From positions 70,299,116 to 70,363,115 of the forward strand of contig CM063502.1 in assembly GCA_032207245.1 (NCBI GenBank): a stretch of 64,000 nt of DNA, written 5' to 3'. Both the position numbers and the translations under genes were made by a program. A model generated the notes under the pieces. The model ran no database searches, was not told the DNA's origin, and saw nothing but the letters and a program-made list of their open reading frames with translations. Shown piece by piece: positions 38,149 through 50,188 of this stretch; positions within the stretch are counted from its first letter, which is position 1, and every line of letters begins with the position of its first letter. The DNA comes from Pardosa pseudoannulata. Lineage: Eukaryota; Arthropoda; Arachnida; Araneae; Lycosidae.

Positions 38149-38375
38149 TTAACCCTTAATTTGACAAGATGTTTTTTCAATTTTTTTTAAATTTCTGTTA
38201 TTTTCCCATGTCTGTATAGACATTAGGATCTCTGTAAAATAAACAAAAAAAAATATATCATTTTCCATTGAGATAATTAATGTCCGCTGTGGCGAACACT
38301 GACAATTATGTTATATAGTAGTTATAAATATACATGTCCGGTGTAGCGGCCAGACTTTGCCAAATTAAGGGTTAA
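38149..38375. mobile_element. TTAA-type (piggyBac-like) MITE, 227 bp
   Basis: Perfect 15-bp inverted ends TTAACCCTTAATTTG and CAAATTAAGGGTTAA, including TTAA on both sides. Related words ATGTCCGCTGTGGCG and ATGTCCGGTGTAGCGGCC lie inside. No coding capacity. Confidence 0.8.
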
Positions 38376-39694
38376 TAATTTTCGTTTTACTCTCTTTGTA
38401 ATTTTTTTAATATCATGTATGTTCCTGTTTTATACAATTGAACCTTTTCTAGAGTTAATAGTATGTTAACATAACCATACCTAATACTCTTCAATTTTGT
38501 TTTTAAAGCATTGTTTTTTTATTGCATACTCCTGTTAAAACTCATACTATCTAAAAACACGCGATTATAAACTCGATATTTTTATCGATATAAACCTGCT
38601 AATATAGATAACCACATCGATGTTTTTTATACGCACGTGCAGCTTTTCCTAACGTTCGGAGTCCCTTTTTTATTTCGAAAAGCAGCACAATGGTCCAGGG
38701 AATGCTGTCAAAATTTCCCTCCTCAATAGGGTTCAAACTCTTCGACAGGACACCCTATATTGTAGACGTTCTAAAGTGATGCAAATGTTTCCTAGAGTAT
38801 GCAATACACCTTGACAACAACATGACGTATAAAAGAGATATTTGAAGGGTCCCCCCGATTTTTGGAAGGGGGGGGGTGCAGTAGGGAAAAGCAAATAACC
38901 TGAATAAATGAGCAGGTACAAAAGGTCACAAGTTTTCGGAGAACTTGTTTGAAATCCTAATTTGGCAAAAGCAATGTAAAATTATACTCACCTCGTGTTG
39001 CTCCCGTTGAAACTAGATTAGAGCGATAAATTGTATCGGAATGCTTTGAAATATCGATTGTTAGGGAGCTAAATCTATAGAAATAGCATAGACAAAGATA
39101 CATGAAGGACATCTAAAGTTTCCCTGGAGGAGAGGTCGAAGCTCATTGTATACAAGTATATACAAGTACATGAGTTTAAGAGATCATTAGTGACTGCTAG
39201 TAAACTTTTAAAAAGCTAGGTTTGTTAAACATTTCTGAGATAAACTTTATTTAATGTTTCTTGTTTTAAAATTGAGATTTGAGACTGACTTGTAAACTAT
39301 TTTAAACTAGTTATTATTTGGAATATCAGTTATTAACTAAAACACTTCAGTAAGAGCAAATATCCTGACAGGTTTATTGTTTGAAAGATAGACTTTAACC
39401 TTTTATCACATGTACTTAACTATTCTATACTTCATCCTAGATTTCACGAATTCAGTTTTGCTTTGCTAAAGTCCAATAATCATTACGAAGTTTTAAATGA
39501 TAAATAAGATCTCGGAGAGAAATAAAAGACTTATTTAGAAATATTTGAAAAATACTGAAGCGTTGATTTTATGCAGAAATGGAATATCAGATATATTTAA
39601 CAAAAGTATATTTTATTATTCCCCTCCCCCAAAGAAAAAAATAATTCTAAAAATTTCTAATCATACCGGTTTTTCGGTTCTTGAACGTTTTGAG
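38376..39694. other. Intergenic, nothing recognised
   Basis: AT-rich sequence. GGACACCCTATATTG at about 38749 resembles a transposon terminus without a visible partner. Confidence 0.4.
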
Positions 39695-39868
39695 TCGGGC
39701 GATGACAACCCAGGTGGATCACTGCCTTTCGTAGCTGAAGTTCGAGGGTTCGAACGTTTTATTGTCATGGGTGATTCCCAAACTTTCGAACCGCCTATAC
39801 GAAGATGATACCGCTTTCATTGACACTCGTGTGGCAAAATAGTAAACTGTTGCTCTCCAAACCAAGCA
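39695..39868 (+). mobile_element. Family A SINE, old copy
   Basis: Recognisable by GGCGATGACAACCC, GAGGGTTCGAACG and the tail ACTGTTGCTCTCCAAACCAA. Heavily diverged. Confidence 0.65.
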
Positions 39869-40245
39869 TTAAATAATTTGATCCCGATCACTCATGAAAT
39901 ATCATTCTTAGTAACTGCGCTGAGACCTTGAAAAAGTTTGAATTTTAGTGGTCTTCGAACTAACGTAAATGACGTTAAAAAATTTTGCTTTTATTACGTC
40001 ATAAGCTTTTATAAACTAACATATTAATTGAGATGAGAAAACTGAATTTTTTTAAATGTTAGCTCTCTCAAAGATTTTGTAAAATGTTATATGTTAAAAG
40101 TAACAAGAATATACAAGTCAGAGGGGGGGGGGGAATGACGTTTTACTCACAATGAAAAAAATGTCATTTCATTGATTGGGGAAGCTTAAAATTAGGTGTA
40201 ATTCATCTTAGTAGACGATAAAAAATTAGTTGAAATCTCCACTTT

Positions 40246-40488
40246 TTAACCCTTTCTTGGGCCCTGGGAAGATTACTTCCCACTTACATGATCTTACAAA
40301 ATACACTTGTGGGAAACGCAAAGCCCAATATAATACATTGGCCTTGGTATTATAACAATGGGAAGACTAATTCTCACTTTCAGTTTTGTGCTGTCATCTA
40401 ATGTCCGATATATTGAATAGAATTAGCACATCTGTTTTGAAAGTTTTAAAACGTTGTGTGGAAAATAAATGACCTACGAAAGGGTTAA
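40246..40488. mobile_element. TTAA-type (piggyBac-like) MITE, 243 bp, with an empty paralogous site
   Basis: Inverted ends TTAACCCTTTCTTGGG and CCTACGAAAGGGTTAA; TTAA is the target duplication. The flanks CTCCACTTTTTAA and AATAGCAAAAGG are joined without the element at about 41595-41618. Internal words GGGAAGATTACTTCCCA and GGGAAGACTAATTCTCA are related near-palindromes. No coding capacity. Confidence 0.85.
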
Positions 40489-40529
40489 ATAGCAAAAGGA
40501 TCTTCTGCAGAGTAATCTGTATCTAAGTG

Positions 40530-40602
40530 CATTAATGTTCGTAGCCGTTCGGAATTAGTTGTAAGGAGCATAGAGAACTTCGGAACATCCGAGTTCAAGT
40601 TT
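40530..40602 (+). mobile_element. Family A SINE fragment
   Basis: ATGTTCGTAGCCGTTCGGAA followed by a diverged body, interrupted at 40603 by a TTAA MITE. The same junction occurs at 45808-45854. Confidence 0.6.
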
Positions 40603-40840
40603 TTAACACGTTGCCGGACACTTGCGTCTATAGCCGTCAAAGAGAAGTTCACTATGTGGCATGACGGCAATAGCCGTCCAAAACGAAACGGTCGTTTTTA
40701 GACACTACGGCTATAGCGGCACAAATGTACTTTTACCGGCGTACAAGTAGAAGCCTAGTGTTATGTTTTGGAAATAAATTTTTAGGTTGATTTTCGTTTT
40801 CCTACCTGTTACATGACTTGTAAAACTATGGTGAATGTTT
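40603..40840. mobile_element. TTAA-type MITE (309-bp family), 3'-truncated tandem copy
   Basis: It begins TTAACACGTTGCCGGAC and follows the next copy closely, but lacks the last third. It is joined head to tail to the complete copy at 40841, with a 238-bp offset. Confidence 0.8.
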
Positions 40841-41149
40841 TTAACACGTTGCCGGACACTTGCGTCTATAGCCGTCAAAGAGAAGTTCACTATGTGGCAT
40901 GACGGCAATAGCCGTCCAAAACGAAACGGTCGTTTTTAGACACTACGGCTAAAGCGGCACAAATGTACTTTTACCGGCGTACAAGTAGAAGCCTAGTGTC
41001 ATATTTTGGGAACAATTTTTTAGGTTGAATTTCATTTTCCACCTGTTACATGACTTGTAAAATTATACTTCTAATATTCTAAAAATTACAAAAACATATA
41101 GTGTTAATTTTCGAACTTCACTTGCTCCCACTGTCCGTCAATGTATTAA
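40841..41149. mobile_element. TTAA-type (piggyBac-like) MITE, 309 bp
   Basis: Left end TTAACACGTTGCCGGAC; right end GTCCGTCAATGTATTAA, inverted with three mismatches. Internal dyads around GACGGCAATAGCCGTC and TATAGCCGTC give strong hairpin potential. Similar minus-strand frames in all copies reflect the shared DNA and do not indicate a gene. Confidence 0.85.
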
Positions 41150-42672
41150 TACAATAACTAGCTTATGACTCAAAATAAATTAAAATGTTCTGCTCTGTTT
41201 AGAATAAACTTTTCCTAGATCATTAATAAAATTCTAACTTTATGATTTAAAGAAAAAATTTGTTATATAAAGCAATATAAAACTTAGTAGACGTTGCTTA
41301 GTTTTGTATGCATAAGCTATGTGTTTGCATAAATTGTTAGGAAAGTCACAACTAAACAAATATTTTCTACACTGAAACATAATCTTGGACAGTACTCATA
41401 AATCTTGAAATCCAACCAACGGTGCAAAATTATATGAGGGGAAAGAAAAAGCATCCACTTGAAAAGAAGTATCAAAAATTTGATACTCAACGGGAGTTGA
41501 AACAACTAATCTCAAAATAAAGTGCATCTGAAAACAAAACTAACGCAGATGCTTTTAGTAGAAATCGAATTTGGGATGAAAAATGAGTTGAAATCTCCAC
41601 TTTTTAAACAGCAAAAGGCTCTTCGGCAGAGTAATCTGTATCGAAGTGCATTTTTATGTTTCCTACTTTTGCTATTTCTAGTTACCAATGCAGAATTATT
41701 AAACTCTGGAATTTTATGCAAATCTCATTGGACTGAATGGTGCTTAAATAAAAAAAAATTTCAATTGAATAAACTTGAAGTATTTAATTAATATTTTGCG
41801 TAATATTTCATTTTCTTCAAGTAGCCGAATTAATTTTAAAGTTGTGGGAATGAAAATATATTAATTTAAAATTCATACTGTAGATGAATATTCACTTTCA
41901 ATTAAAAAAATAAATGTAGTAAAGTAATGATCTAAGAAATTCCCCCTGAAACTTTTTTTATATAAAGGGAGGGAAATGAAATGTATAAAAGCAAAAGGTT
42001 TGAAATAAAGAGATTGATTTTTCCCTCACTGGCTTTGGGGTTGGGGGATACAGTTTAGCTTCGGGGTAATCCAGGTCTAAGGACCATGTCATTCTACTTT
42101 TCTCCAGTTACATCTTGGGGCGTTGCGTTCCCAATGCACTTGTTAAGGAGAAGGGTTTCGTCAACCAACTTGTCAGTGTAAGAGATCAAAAGATGTATTG
42201 CATAGGATACAAAACAGAGTTACATTGTGATGTTCTTTCGAATTTCGACAGCAAGACTAAAAGAATAGATCTTAGTTGAATTGTTACCTTTCGCCCTAGA
42301 ACCTTTCGACCACAGTTAAATTTACGAATTTTCATCATTTCCCATTAATTAATCTTTACTTTCCATTAAAACTGAGAGATGACCAAATTTATTATGCGTT
42401 GGATTTAAGAATTGGCTCTAGATAGTGAGATCTGTCTAATTAGCCATTGAGTAGCAAGACACTTATCGTAGTTGTCTCTGTAAACCAATTATTTTTGCAA
42501 TAGATGAGGCTATATTCAACCTTAGAAAGAGATCCATATAGTATAGTACCTTAAAGATAACCATACATCAATTGGTCATGTATATGTCTGAGTGGATATA
42601 TTTTTATTGTGTATATAATATGCTTGTTTCAGTGGTGAAGTACCACTATAAATGCTACTGGGCTATGGATAA
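41150..42672. other. Intergenic; empty-site paralogue at about 41583-41655
   Basis: The segment TTGAAATCTCCACTTTTTAA followed by ACAGCAAAAGGCTCTTCGGC matches the two flanks of the 40246-40488 MITE. The remainder is AT-rich without supported features. Confidence 0.6.
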
Positions 42673-43050
42673 ATTGAAAAACATCAAGATTTAACTTTAA
42701 GATGTCTCAAAATTGATTACGTAGGTTATTCCTCTAGAGTTAAAAAACTTTTATCAACTGCTACAGGAATACAGCTTGATTCTGTTAAAGCACCAGAGAT
42801 GCAACAACTAAATTCAATAGGTTAAAAAATTATTTATTCTCCTAATGCTGTATCTCAGGACGCTTTCTTTTGTGTCAAAGCTCTTGAACATGGTTAATTC
42901 GTAAATGCACCTACTACCAAAAAAAATGTCACCAATACATTGGTAATGTGCACAAAAAGAGTCAGATCTGATGTAAATTGCACATTAAAGCAAAAAGGAA
43001 TGTTTAATGGCAATATAAGTTTGAACTATGCAAACACTCTAAAAACATGA
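42673..43050 (+). pseudogene. Decayed protein-coding fragment, family unrecognised
   Basis: One frame reads 50 codons, TAA (42823-42825), 23 codons, TAA (42895-42897), 50 codons, then TGA (43048-43050). In DNA this AT-rich, 126 codons with two internal stops in a single frame is unusual. The translation has normal protein composition, with motifs such as VGYSSRVKKLLSTATG, VKAPEMQQL, PNAVSQDAFFCVKALEHG and VNAPTTKKNVTNTLVMCTKR. No start codon is evident. Just upstream, TGTTTCAG at 42625-42632 resembles a splice acceptor. It could be the end of a retrocopied gene, a dead exon or a transposon protein. I do not recognise the family. Confidence 0.45.
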
Positions 43051-45754
43051 GATATATGTAAGCAGCCGAGGTCATTCATCTTCCCTTCCAAGTAATGGAA
43101 TTCCACAAACTTCAGTCGTTTTCCTGTAAAATTTTGCTTTATTTAAAACTAGTTCTAATGAAAAATATCCATGGAAAAAGCTCTCTTTTACATAATGTAT
43201 TTCTTTCTCAACATTTTTTTTAAACTCACATTTCGAATCAATTTCTTGTTTTCAAATTATTATGTTTACATAAAAAACACTGAGTAATAAATCAAAGTTC
43301 CCATCTCTAACTACATAGTCTTTGTTTAACTTGTCACACCTGAGTCAACAGCGACAGTAGGGAAATAATAAAAATAACGTTAAAAGAACTAAACGAGGAA
43401 ACGAGAATAATATTTATTTTGAAATAATTGAATTTTAATTAAAGTAACGCATCATCAGTAACACTGCGACAGAATCAACAATTTAAAAATAGATTAAAAT
43501 GAACGTTTTCTTTGAAAATAAGCATAGAAATCAAAATACTTAATGGAAGTTCTCTCGGAATGCATTCGACAGGATTCCGGAAGAAGAAACTTTGCGATCT
43601 GTGGTTAGGAATATAACTATTCATCATTATCAGTTATGTTGACTCAGGTATGATGTAGACTCAGTAGTTTACACAAGAAGGTAAGTCTGTTAACCCCCCT
43701 CCCCCCTAAAAGATAGACAAAAAAAAAAGTCCATGCATTTTTAACTTTTAACATAAAGATTACGCCTAGACATTTTCTTTTGTATTGCATTTTGACATGT
43801 GTATTAAAATTTTGTGCAGTTATATTATAATTACCACCTGTGTTACATTACAATTCAACAAAATGGTGAGGGTATCAAATACGACCCCTATTTTACGGAA
43901 ATAGTTAAATTTCAATATTAACTTTATTTGTCTCACTTATAGCTTAATGCTTTTTTCTTTCCGAAACTGACAAAGAAAAATTCCCAAAATACAACAAAAG
44001 GTCGTGTATCACAAATCTGACTGATATGCTAAAATTTGGAATTATATATTTATGTATGTGTGTGTGCGCGCGTACTCGTGAATATTATATATAGTAGACA
44101 TGCAACAGTTTACGTATTTATAAGCACATGCAATAGATGCATATATATACTTCTTTTGCAGAAACCCTCCTATATTACATTGAATGCACACGTCCGCTAA
44201 TTATGGAAAATCGCACACAAAATGCTTATTTCGTATAATTTAAGCCATCTTAAAATGCATCTCACTTTTCTGAGTGCGGATTTGTAAGTAACTACTCTCT
44301 GTAGATTAATTCAGTAATTAAAGTACGACAGGCATAGTATTTACTCGGCGTTAAGGTATTGCATGGAAATAGCACGAAAGTTCCCGTAGAATAAATGTTT
44401 CCGTTGCACACACATATAAATATATGTGTGTGTGTGTATATATGTGTGTGTGTATATATATGTGTATGTTTGTGTGTGTACACACATGATGAACATATAT
44501 GAAATATGGGCGAGATTCATCAAAAAGCACAACACATTTTATTTCTAGTGACGATACATCAGATCAATATAACAGGAAAGAAATTTGAGAACATCATGCA
44601 CCCACGCTTTTTAAGTAGGGATTTCTGAGGTAAAAAGACTACGAATAATCCCTAAGCACATTTGATCACGTGATAAAAAATACCCATGTCTAAAGAGAAC
44701 GCGTTTACTATTGGTCAAAGAAGTACAGACAGAGGCTGGATTAAGTCTATAGCGTGTCTGGAGGGAAAAATCAGAATTACCGCTCAAACCCCAATAACGT
44801 AATTTATGAACAGAAGTTATTTAATTAATATTAAAATATGAAAATAAGGGATTTTAATATTACATATATATTTTTATATGTTCATCATTTTTTTTTCTTA
44901 CACTTCCAGGTGCAATATATTTTACTACGACGTGCAAATCATTCTGTAAATAAGCATTTATTTCTGAAATAAAGTGCGCAGAGCTAATTTCTAAAAGAAC
45001 GCTCTTCCTAAGAGATTTAAAGAATATCTAATTTACGAAATGTTTAACCCTTAAGCTATTTACTTAAATCTCACATCCACACTCGTAATATATATTAAAG
45101 GGACTTAATGAATAGATTCACATTCGCTCGGTGGATTTTACACAAAATATGTTAAAAATCCATTAATAATGTAAAATAAAAACGAGAAAAAGTGAGTTAC
45201 GCAAAAAGAGTGCCGCCGTCGATTTTTAAATGGACTTGCATGCATGCTGAATCCTTTTGTTTTAGTCCCGAGCATGACTTTTAACTCATATTTTCCAAAA
45301 AGGATTTTGGATTAATTCCAAAGTGTGTATAAAATATCTCCAAATTCCTTGGTGAATATCAGGCGCTTCATGTGAGAAAAATGAATTGAACTCCAGCTGT
45401 AAAATCATTTTCAGATTTTTCTTTGTATGTCTTGAAATTCGTTTTACATTAGCCGTGATTCTTATTCCACATATAATCAATCTTTAACGCTTGCGACGGA
45501 ACTGCGCGATCTTGAAAATAGTTTTTCGTGAGCGACGATCTCAAAATGACTCACTTCAGATATCGAAAAAGTATTTTAAGTGTTATTTTGAATAAATGAA
45601 TCATTGCTTCTTCATCTCCTTTGTACATTCCTTTCTTAATATACGTGTACGCTTGTAACCTAACTGAGGAGTTAATTTTTATCAGCATGTATTGAAGTAA
45701 GGAGAAGGCTAATATTAGAAAGCTTATCACAGTATTATCTCCATTAGGTATCGA
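43051..45754. other. Intergenic; one inverted-repeat pair and a GT/TA microsatellite
   Basis: Inverted words GTCACACCTGAGTCAACA (43333-43350) and TGTTGACTCAGGTATGAT (43638-43655) may bound a small element of about 320 bp. A compound GT/TA repeat lies at about 44407-44482. Nothing else is supported. Confidence 0.45.
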
Positions 45755-45854
45755 AGCTCCCGGGTTTGAATGCCGTTTATGGCTTAATTGTTCGGAGAGG
45801 TTTGGAATTAGCTTTAAGGAGCACAGAGAACTCGGAACATCCGAGTTGAAGTTT
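45755..45854 (+). mobile_element. Family A SINE fragment interrupted by a MITE
   Basis: A diverged B-box-like CCGGGTTTGAATGCC, then GGAATTAGCTTTAAGGAGCA. It ends at the MITE left terminus, with the same SINE-MITE junction as at 40602. Confidence 0.5.
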
Positions 45855-46163
45855 TTAACAATTTGACGGATACTTGCATCTATAGCCGTCAAAGCGAAGT
45901 TCAATATGTGGCATGACGGCAATAGCCGTCCAAAACGAAATGGTCGTTTTTAGATACTACGGCTATAGCGGCACAAATGTACATTTACCGACGTACAAGT
46001 AGAAGCCTAGTGCCATGTTTTGGAAACAATTTTTTAGGTTGAATTTCGTTTTCCACCTGTTACACGACTTTTAAAACTATACTTCTAATATTCTAAAAAT
46101 TACAAAAACATATAGTGTTCATTTTCGAACTTCACTTGTTCCTACTGTCCGTCAATGTGTGAA
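45855..46163. mobile_element. TTAA-type MITE (309-bp family), third copy
   Basis: Same length as the copy at 40841 and the same internal dyads (GACGGCAATAGCCGTC). The left end TTAACAATTTGACGGA is diverged, and the right TTAA has become TGAA. A further right-end-like word GTCTGTCAATGTGTTAA lies at 46348-46364. Confidence 0.8.
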
Positions 46164-47569
46164 TACAATAACTATAGTCCATGTAAAATCTATTGGCGTT
46201 TCAAGGTCACACTTTCTCGTTTCCCCAGTCATCGGTTACTATGGTATCGACCAAGAAGCATGAGCATTCACATTTATTTTCAGCACTTCAGTTGAGGATT
46301 TGATTCCAATACGTCCAGCTTCTTGCTTTTCTTCTTCTCGTCCTACTGTCTGTCAATGTGTTAAGTTTGAAAGTTTTAGGTATACAGAATAAAAGACATA
46401 CATTACTTCAATTTGATATAAAAATTTTGCTTCTAAAATATATGTTTCAAAACATCATTATTCCCTATTTCCGCAAAAAAGTAAACCGTAGCACTCCAAA
46501 CCAAACCAAAACAAAGTTATCATGCGGGAAAGTGAATATTGTTTTTTTTCATTTAGTATTTACCTTAAATATTATTTAAAACATTTTATCTGAAACGATA
46601 AAATTAAATAATTTTTTAATTGCTATACAGTTATTAAAATAAAATAATCGTATGAAATTCATTCTAAGGGGCAGATTTTTTTGCCTTATGATAGGTTCCG
46701 GTCTAATGAACCCAAACCAAGCATTACAGTAAATTACAGTAGCTGGAGTTAGCTTACTGTATTTAAAGGACTAAATCAATAATATAATTTTATGCATAAA
46801 TTTTAACAAATTATCTTAAAAATTTAGTTTTGAAAATAATGTTTAGTACAGTTAAATTTCTCATATAGCGCATTAATACCCGAGGAATCAACATAACGGG
46901 CAGACTAATAATGTAGTTTTTATGTTTCAAAACATTTAAACATCTCTTTATATTAAATGTGAGTGCCATAAAATTAATAAAAATAGAGTGGATTAGAGAA
47001 ATAATTATCAATCAAAACTATTAAGTTTATTGAATTGAATTGTATATTTTTGATAAGTTTTATATACAATCTTGATTGCTCGATTGAATATAGAAAAAAA
47101 CGTAAAAATAAATCTTGCCATTGTTTATTGCATAAAATGTTAATTGTAATAATTGTAGAAGTGAATAGTTGAATATATTTCGAGAAAGAAACTAATTAGA
47201 TTTTAAGAAATGTATTCATATTCAAAACGAAATTTTATTTGTAAAATATTTAAACAAACTTTACCATTAAGAGCTACTTATCACAGTTTTTTTTTTCTTT
47301 TATATTCTCAGGTGAAAATTATTGAATATGTGTTTCACGTATATAAAATTTAGATAGTTGCAGAATGCATCTATGTAGAACCGACAGCCTACCACAATTT
47401 AGTAAAATGAATAAAGTGATTTATTTCTGATACTCAAACGTGCAGTTCTGATGCGACTACATTAGTAGGCTTCAAAATCAAAATCGAAATAACACTTTTA
47501 TTCAAAGCTAAACTTTTTCCCAACAATCTCACTTCCACTCAAACGTACTACATTCTCCTATTTTTTTCG
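46164..47569. other. Intergenic with a short SINE tail at 46473-46512
   Basis: CGCAAAAAAGTAAACCGTAG and GCACTCCAAACCAAACC at 46472-46509 are the last 40 bp of a family A SINE, an extreme 5' truncation. The remainder is AT-rich without supported features. Confidence 0.6.
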
Positions 47570-47872
47570 AAACCAAAACTGTTGTAAGAGCTCGTATAGC
47601 GCCCTCTGACGGAACATTTTGCACAACAGCTATTCCCCGTTTTCTCCATTCATATCAGATTTGCTTATCAGTTTAAAAAAAAAGCGCGAAAGCGGTTGTA
47701 TTGTCATCAGCTGAGCTCTGCGTCCCGAAGCAGATTTTTCACTCTTGTTGGGGTCGCGCTAGAGCAGGTGCTATATTGCGAAGTACTAAACCAAACCTCG
47801 CGTTTTAAGAGTGTTTAATGTAGAGAGTATACGGAAACGTGGCTCAACGCAGGTTTGTGCCGCACGGGGAAT
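47570..47872 (+). promoter_or_regulatory. GC-richer island, possible promoter/first exon of the Toll gene
   Basis: A non-repetitive stretch with many CG dinucleotides (GCGCCCTCTGACGG, AAGCGCGAAAGCGG, GGGTCGCGCTAG) in very AT-rich DNA about 2.4 kb upstream of the splice acceptor. A possible donor CAG|GTTTGT lies at 47850-47858. Pairing it with the acceptor at 50187 would give an intron of about 2.3 kb. No TATA box is placed convincingly. This is inference from composition and position only. Confidence 0.3.
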
Positions 47873-48167
47873 ATAAAAAGTTTTATGCTGTAATATAAAA
47901 TATAAATATTATAAATAAATATAAAATATTTAGGAGCGAGGAAAATACTGAGTTGCAAAAATTTTTCTTCAAAACTTAAAATTCATTCAAACTAAAAAAT
48001 AATATTTAACTGCAAAAATTTGATTTAGAATTATAATATTAATTAATTATTTTCTAAAAACAGTCTAACTACTGTAAGACATTTATTGTTAATAGCAAAT
48101 CTTGATAGATTTTTTCGTCTCTTTTTTTTACAGAAGAAAATCCTTTTTAGCTTCAACTTTCACATAT

Positions 48168-48243
<76 letters not shown>

Positions 48244-49166
48244 TGACTATTATATATTTAGCAGTAAGGATTCTGGGACCGCTAAAATGTGCAGCCTGGG
48301 AAGGGCGTAAAATTCCTTATACCTACAGGAAATTTGTTAAACATTATTCTTTATAAAACCTAACTTATAAGAAATGCGACGGGATAGTTCTTGTAATTTT
48401 TGTTTAAACAACCATGTGCTTCGTAGAGTGTAAAAAGCTTAGAATTTTTTGGAATAGAATCATATACCGTTTACAGTATGCTTTTGCTACATTTGGCAAC
48501 TATTGATAACAAAATGGGGTAGAGGGTTAGGAGTGGTGATGATCCATGAAAAATATTATTAAAATAGATTTTTGAAGCTATGCTTGATTTAGCATCAAAA
48601 GGATTCATATCTCTACTATATTTAATCAAGATTGGGGAGATCCTGAACTACCTTAAAATGGTTTAATTACATTTTAAGAAAGAAAAAATGTGCTAAGAAG
48701 CTAATATCCCTTATCAGATTTTTCCATGTCAAAAATAAGATCACTATTAGAAATATATTATTTCTGTTTCAAATATATGACAAGTTAAAAAAAATATCAA
48801 ATTCCTTTACAAAGATGTATTCATATTTATGTGAAAGTAGTACATAGAAAGGTACATTTTTATATTTGATTACTATTCTGATAGTATCGTATAATATCAG
48901 TCAAATGCCGAATGCTTCAATATTATTTGATTTATAATTCAAGTGGTTTAAAACCATTTCTTCTCTTATATACGACTCATATCTTATTTGAGATGGCTTC
49001 ATCTTTAAATTTTCTAATTGTTTAATCTGAAAGCGTATATTCATGCAACTGCTGAAATTATCTCTTATTAAATTTTGCGATTTTCGTGTGCTGGAATGTT
49101 TTATATCAGAAATTCTATAACTATTATTTTATATTATGCGACTTCATACTATGTTTTCACCAATGA

Positions 49167-49205
<39 letters not shown>

Positions 49206-50161
49206 AGACATTGTAAGACATAGAACTACTGAAATAGCACTTCAAAATTTTATTTCTCTTCTAGAACGACAGATTTTAATGACTCATGATTAAGATTTTT
49301 CGTTATTTTTGCATATAAAGAATGAATATATTTAAAATTATTTTGAATAATGCTACAGATTCTGAAATGAGTTTGAAAGAGGGGACTAAAAACTACAGTT
49401 CCTTTGACCCATTAACGTCTGGCATCCCTATATCAGAAAAGTTAAAATAATAATTCTTAGAATTTGATGTTTTTGGAATGATTTTTTTTTTTTAAATGAA
49501 GGTAGTTAACAATCCTATATATATATATATAACCTAAGAATTTGTTATTATTTATAATTTTATCGATATTTTATGACAAAATATCAGACATTAATTTATT
49601 TTTCAAACATGTATATGTCATGAAATAATTACGAATAAATATAGCTATTTTAAAACCTATTTCACCGTATTGCATTTTTATATGATAGTAGAAAAATCTC
49701 TTATCATGATTTTATTTTTATATTTTTATAAGCGACATACTACGGCGTTTAAAATTGCCTTTCATTACTAATGTAGACAGGCTATAATATCCAAAATTGT
49801 TTGAATTTCATAAATATATATATACTTTTAGGAGTCCATAATGGCTTATATTTTAAAGATACTCTTCAATGTATATTCAGTAGAAATTGGTCGGTATTTA
49901 ATGGATTAAATTCAAACGAAGCTTTTCTTATTCTATTTTGATCGTGTTTTTTTAAAAATTCGCGACCTTAAATCCAAGGCACGAGCCTGTAATTTTCGCC
50001 ACTTGATCTTGCGAGCAGCTAAAAATCTTAAGCCTGCTTAATCCCATTTCATCCACTCATGGGTTGTTTGTGCAGCGGTATCGTAAAGGGACCAGGTGGC
50101 GAAAATTAAGCGTGAAGGTAGGAACGAGGGAAATTTCTCCGCCGATTTGAATATCTATTGA
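47873..50161 (+). other. Putative first intron / upstream flank of the Toll gene
   Basis: AT-rich sequence with no coding potential. It contains a long TA microsatellite at 48176-48240 and an uninterrupted A tract at 49168-49200. It would be intronic if the first exon lies in the island upstream. Confidence 0.35.
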
Positions 50162-50188
50162 TTCCCTCTCTTTTCTCTCCCTTGCAGG
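50162..50188 (+). other. Candidate 3' splice site of a 5' UTR intron
   Basis: An almost uninterrupted pyrimidine tract ends in TTGCAG at 50182-50187, followed by GATTTG. This is a textbook acceptor 401 bp upstream of the receptor ATG. It implies that the mRNA begins with at least one non-coding exon further upstream, as is common for intron-free long Toll genes. Confidence 0.6.

Noticed and set aside
45551..45922. Minus-strand open frame of 123 codons, similar to frames at 40485-40670 and 40711-40908
   Set aside because: The shared beginning comes from the repeated 309-bp MITE; the frames diverge as soon as the MITE ends.
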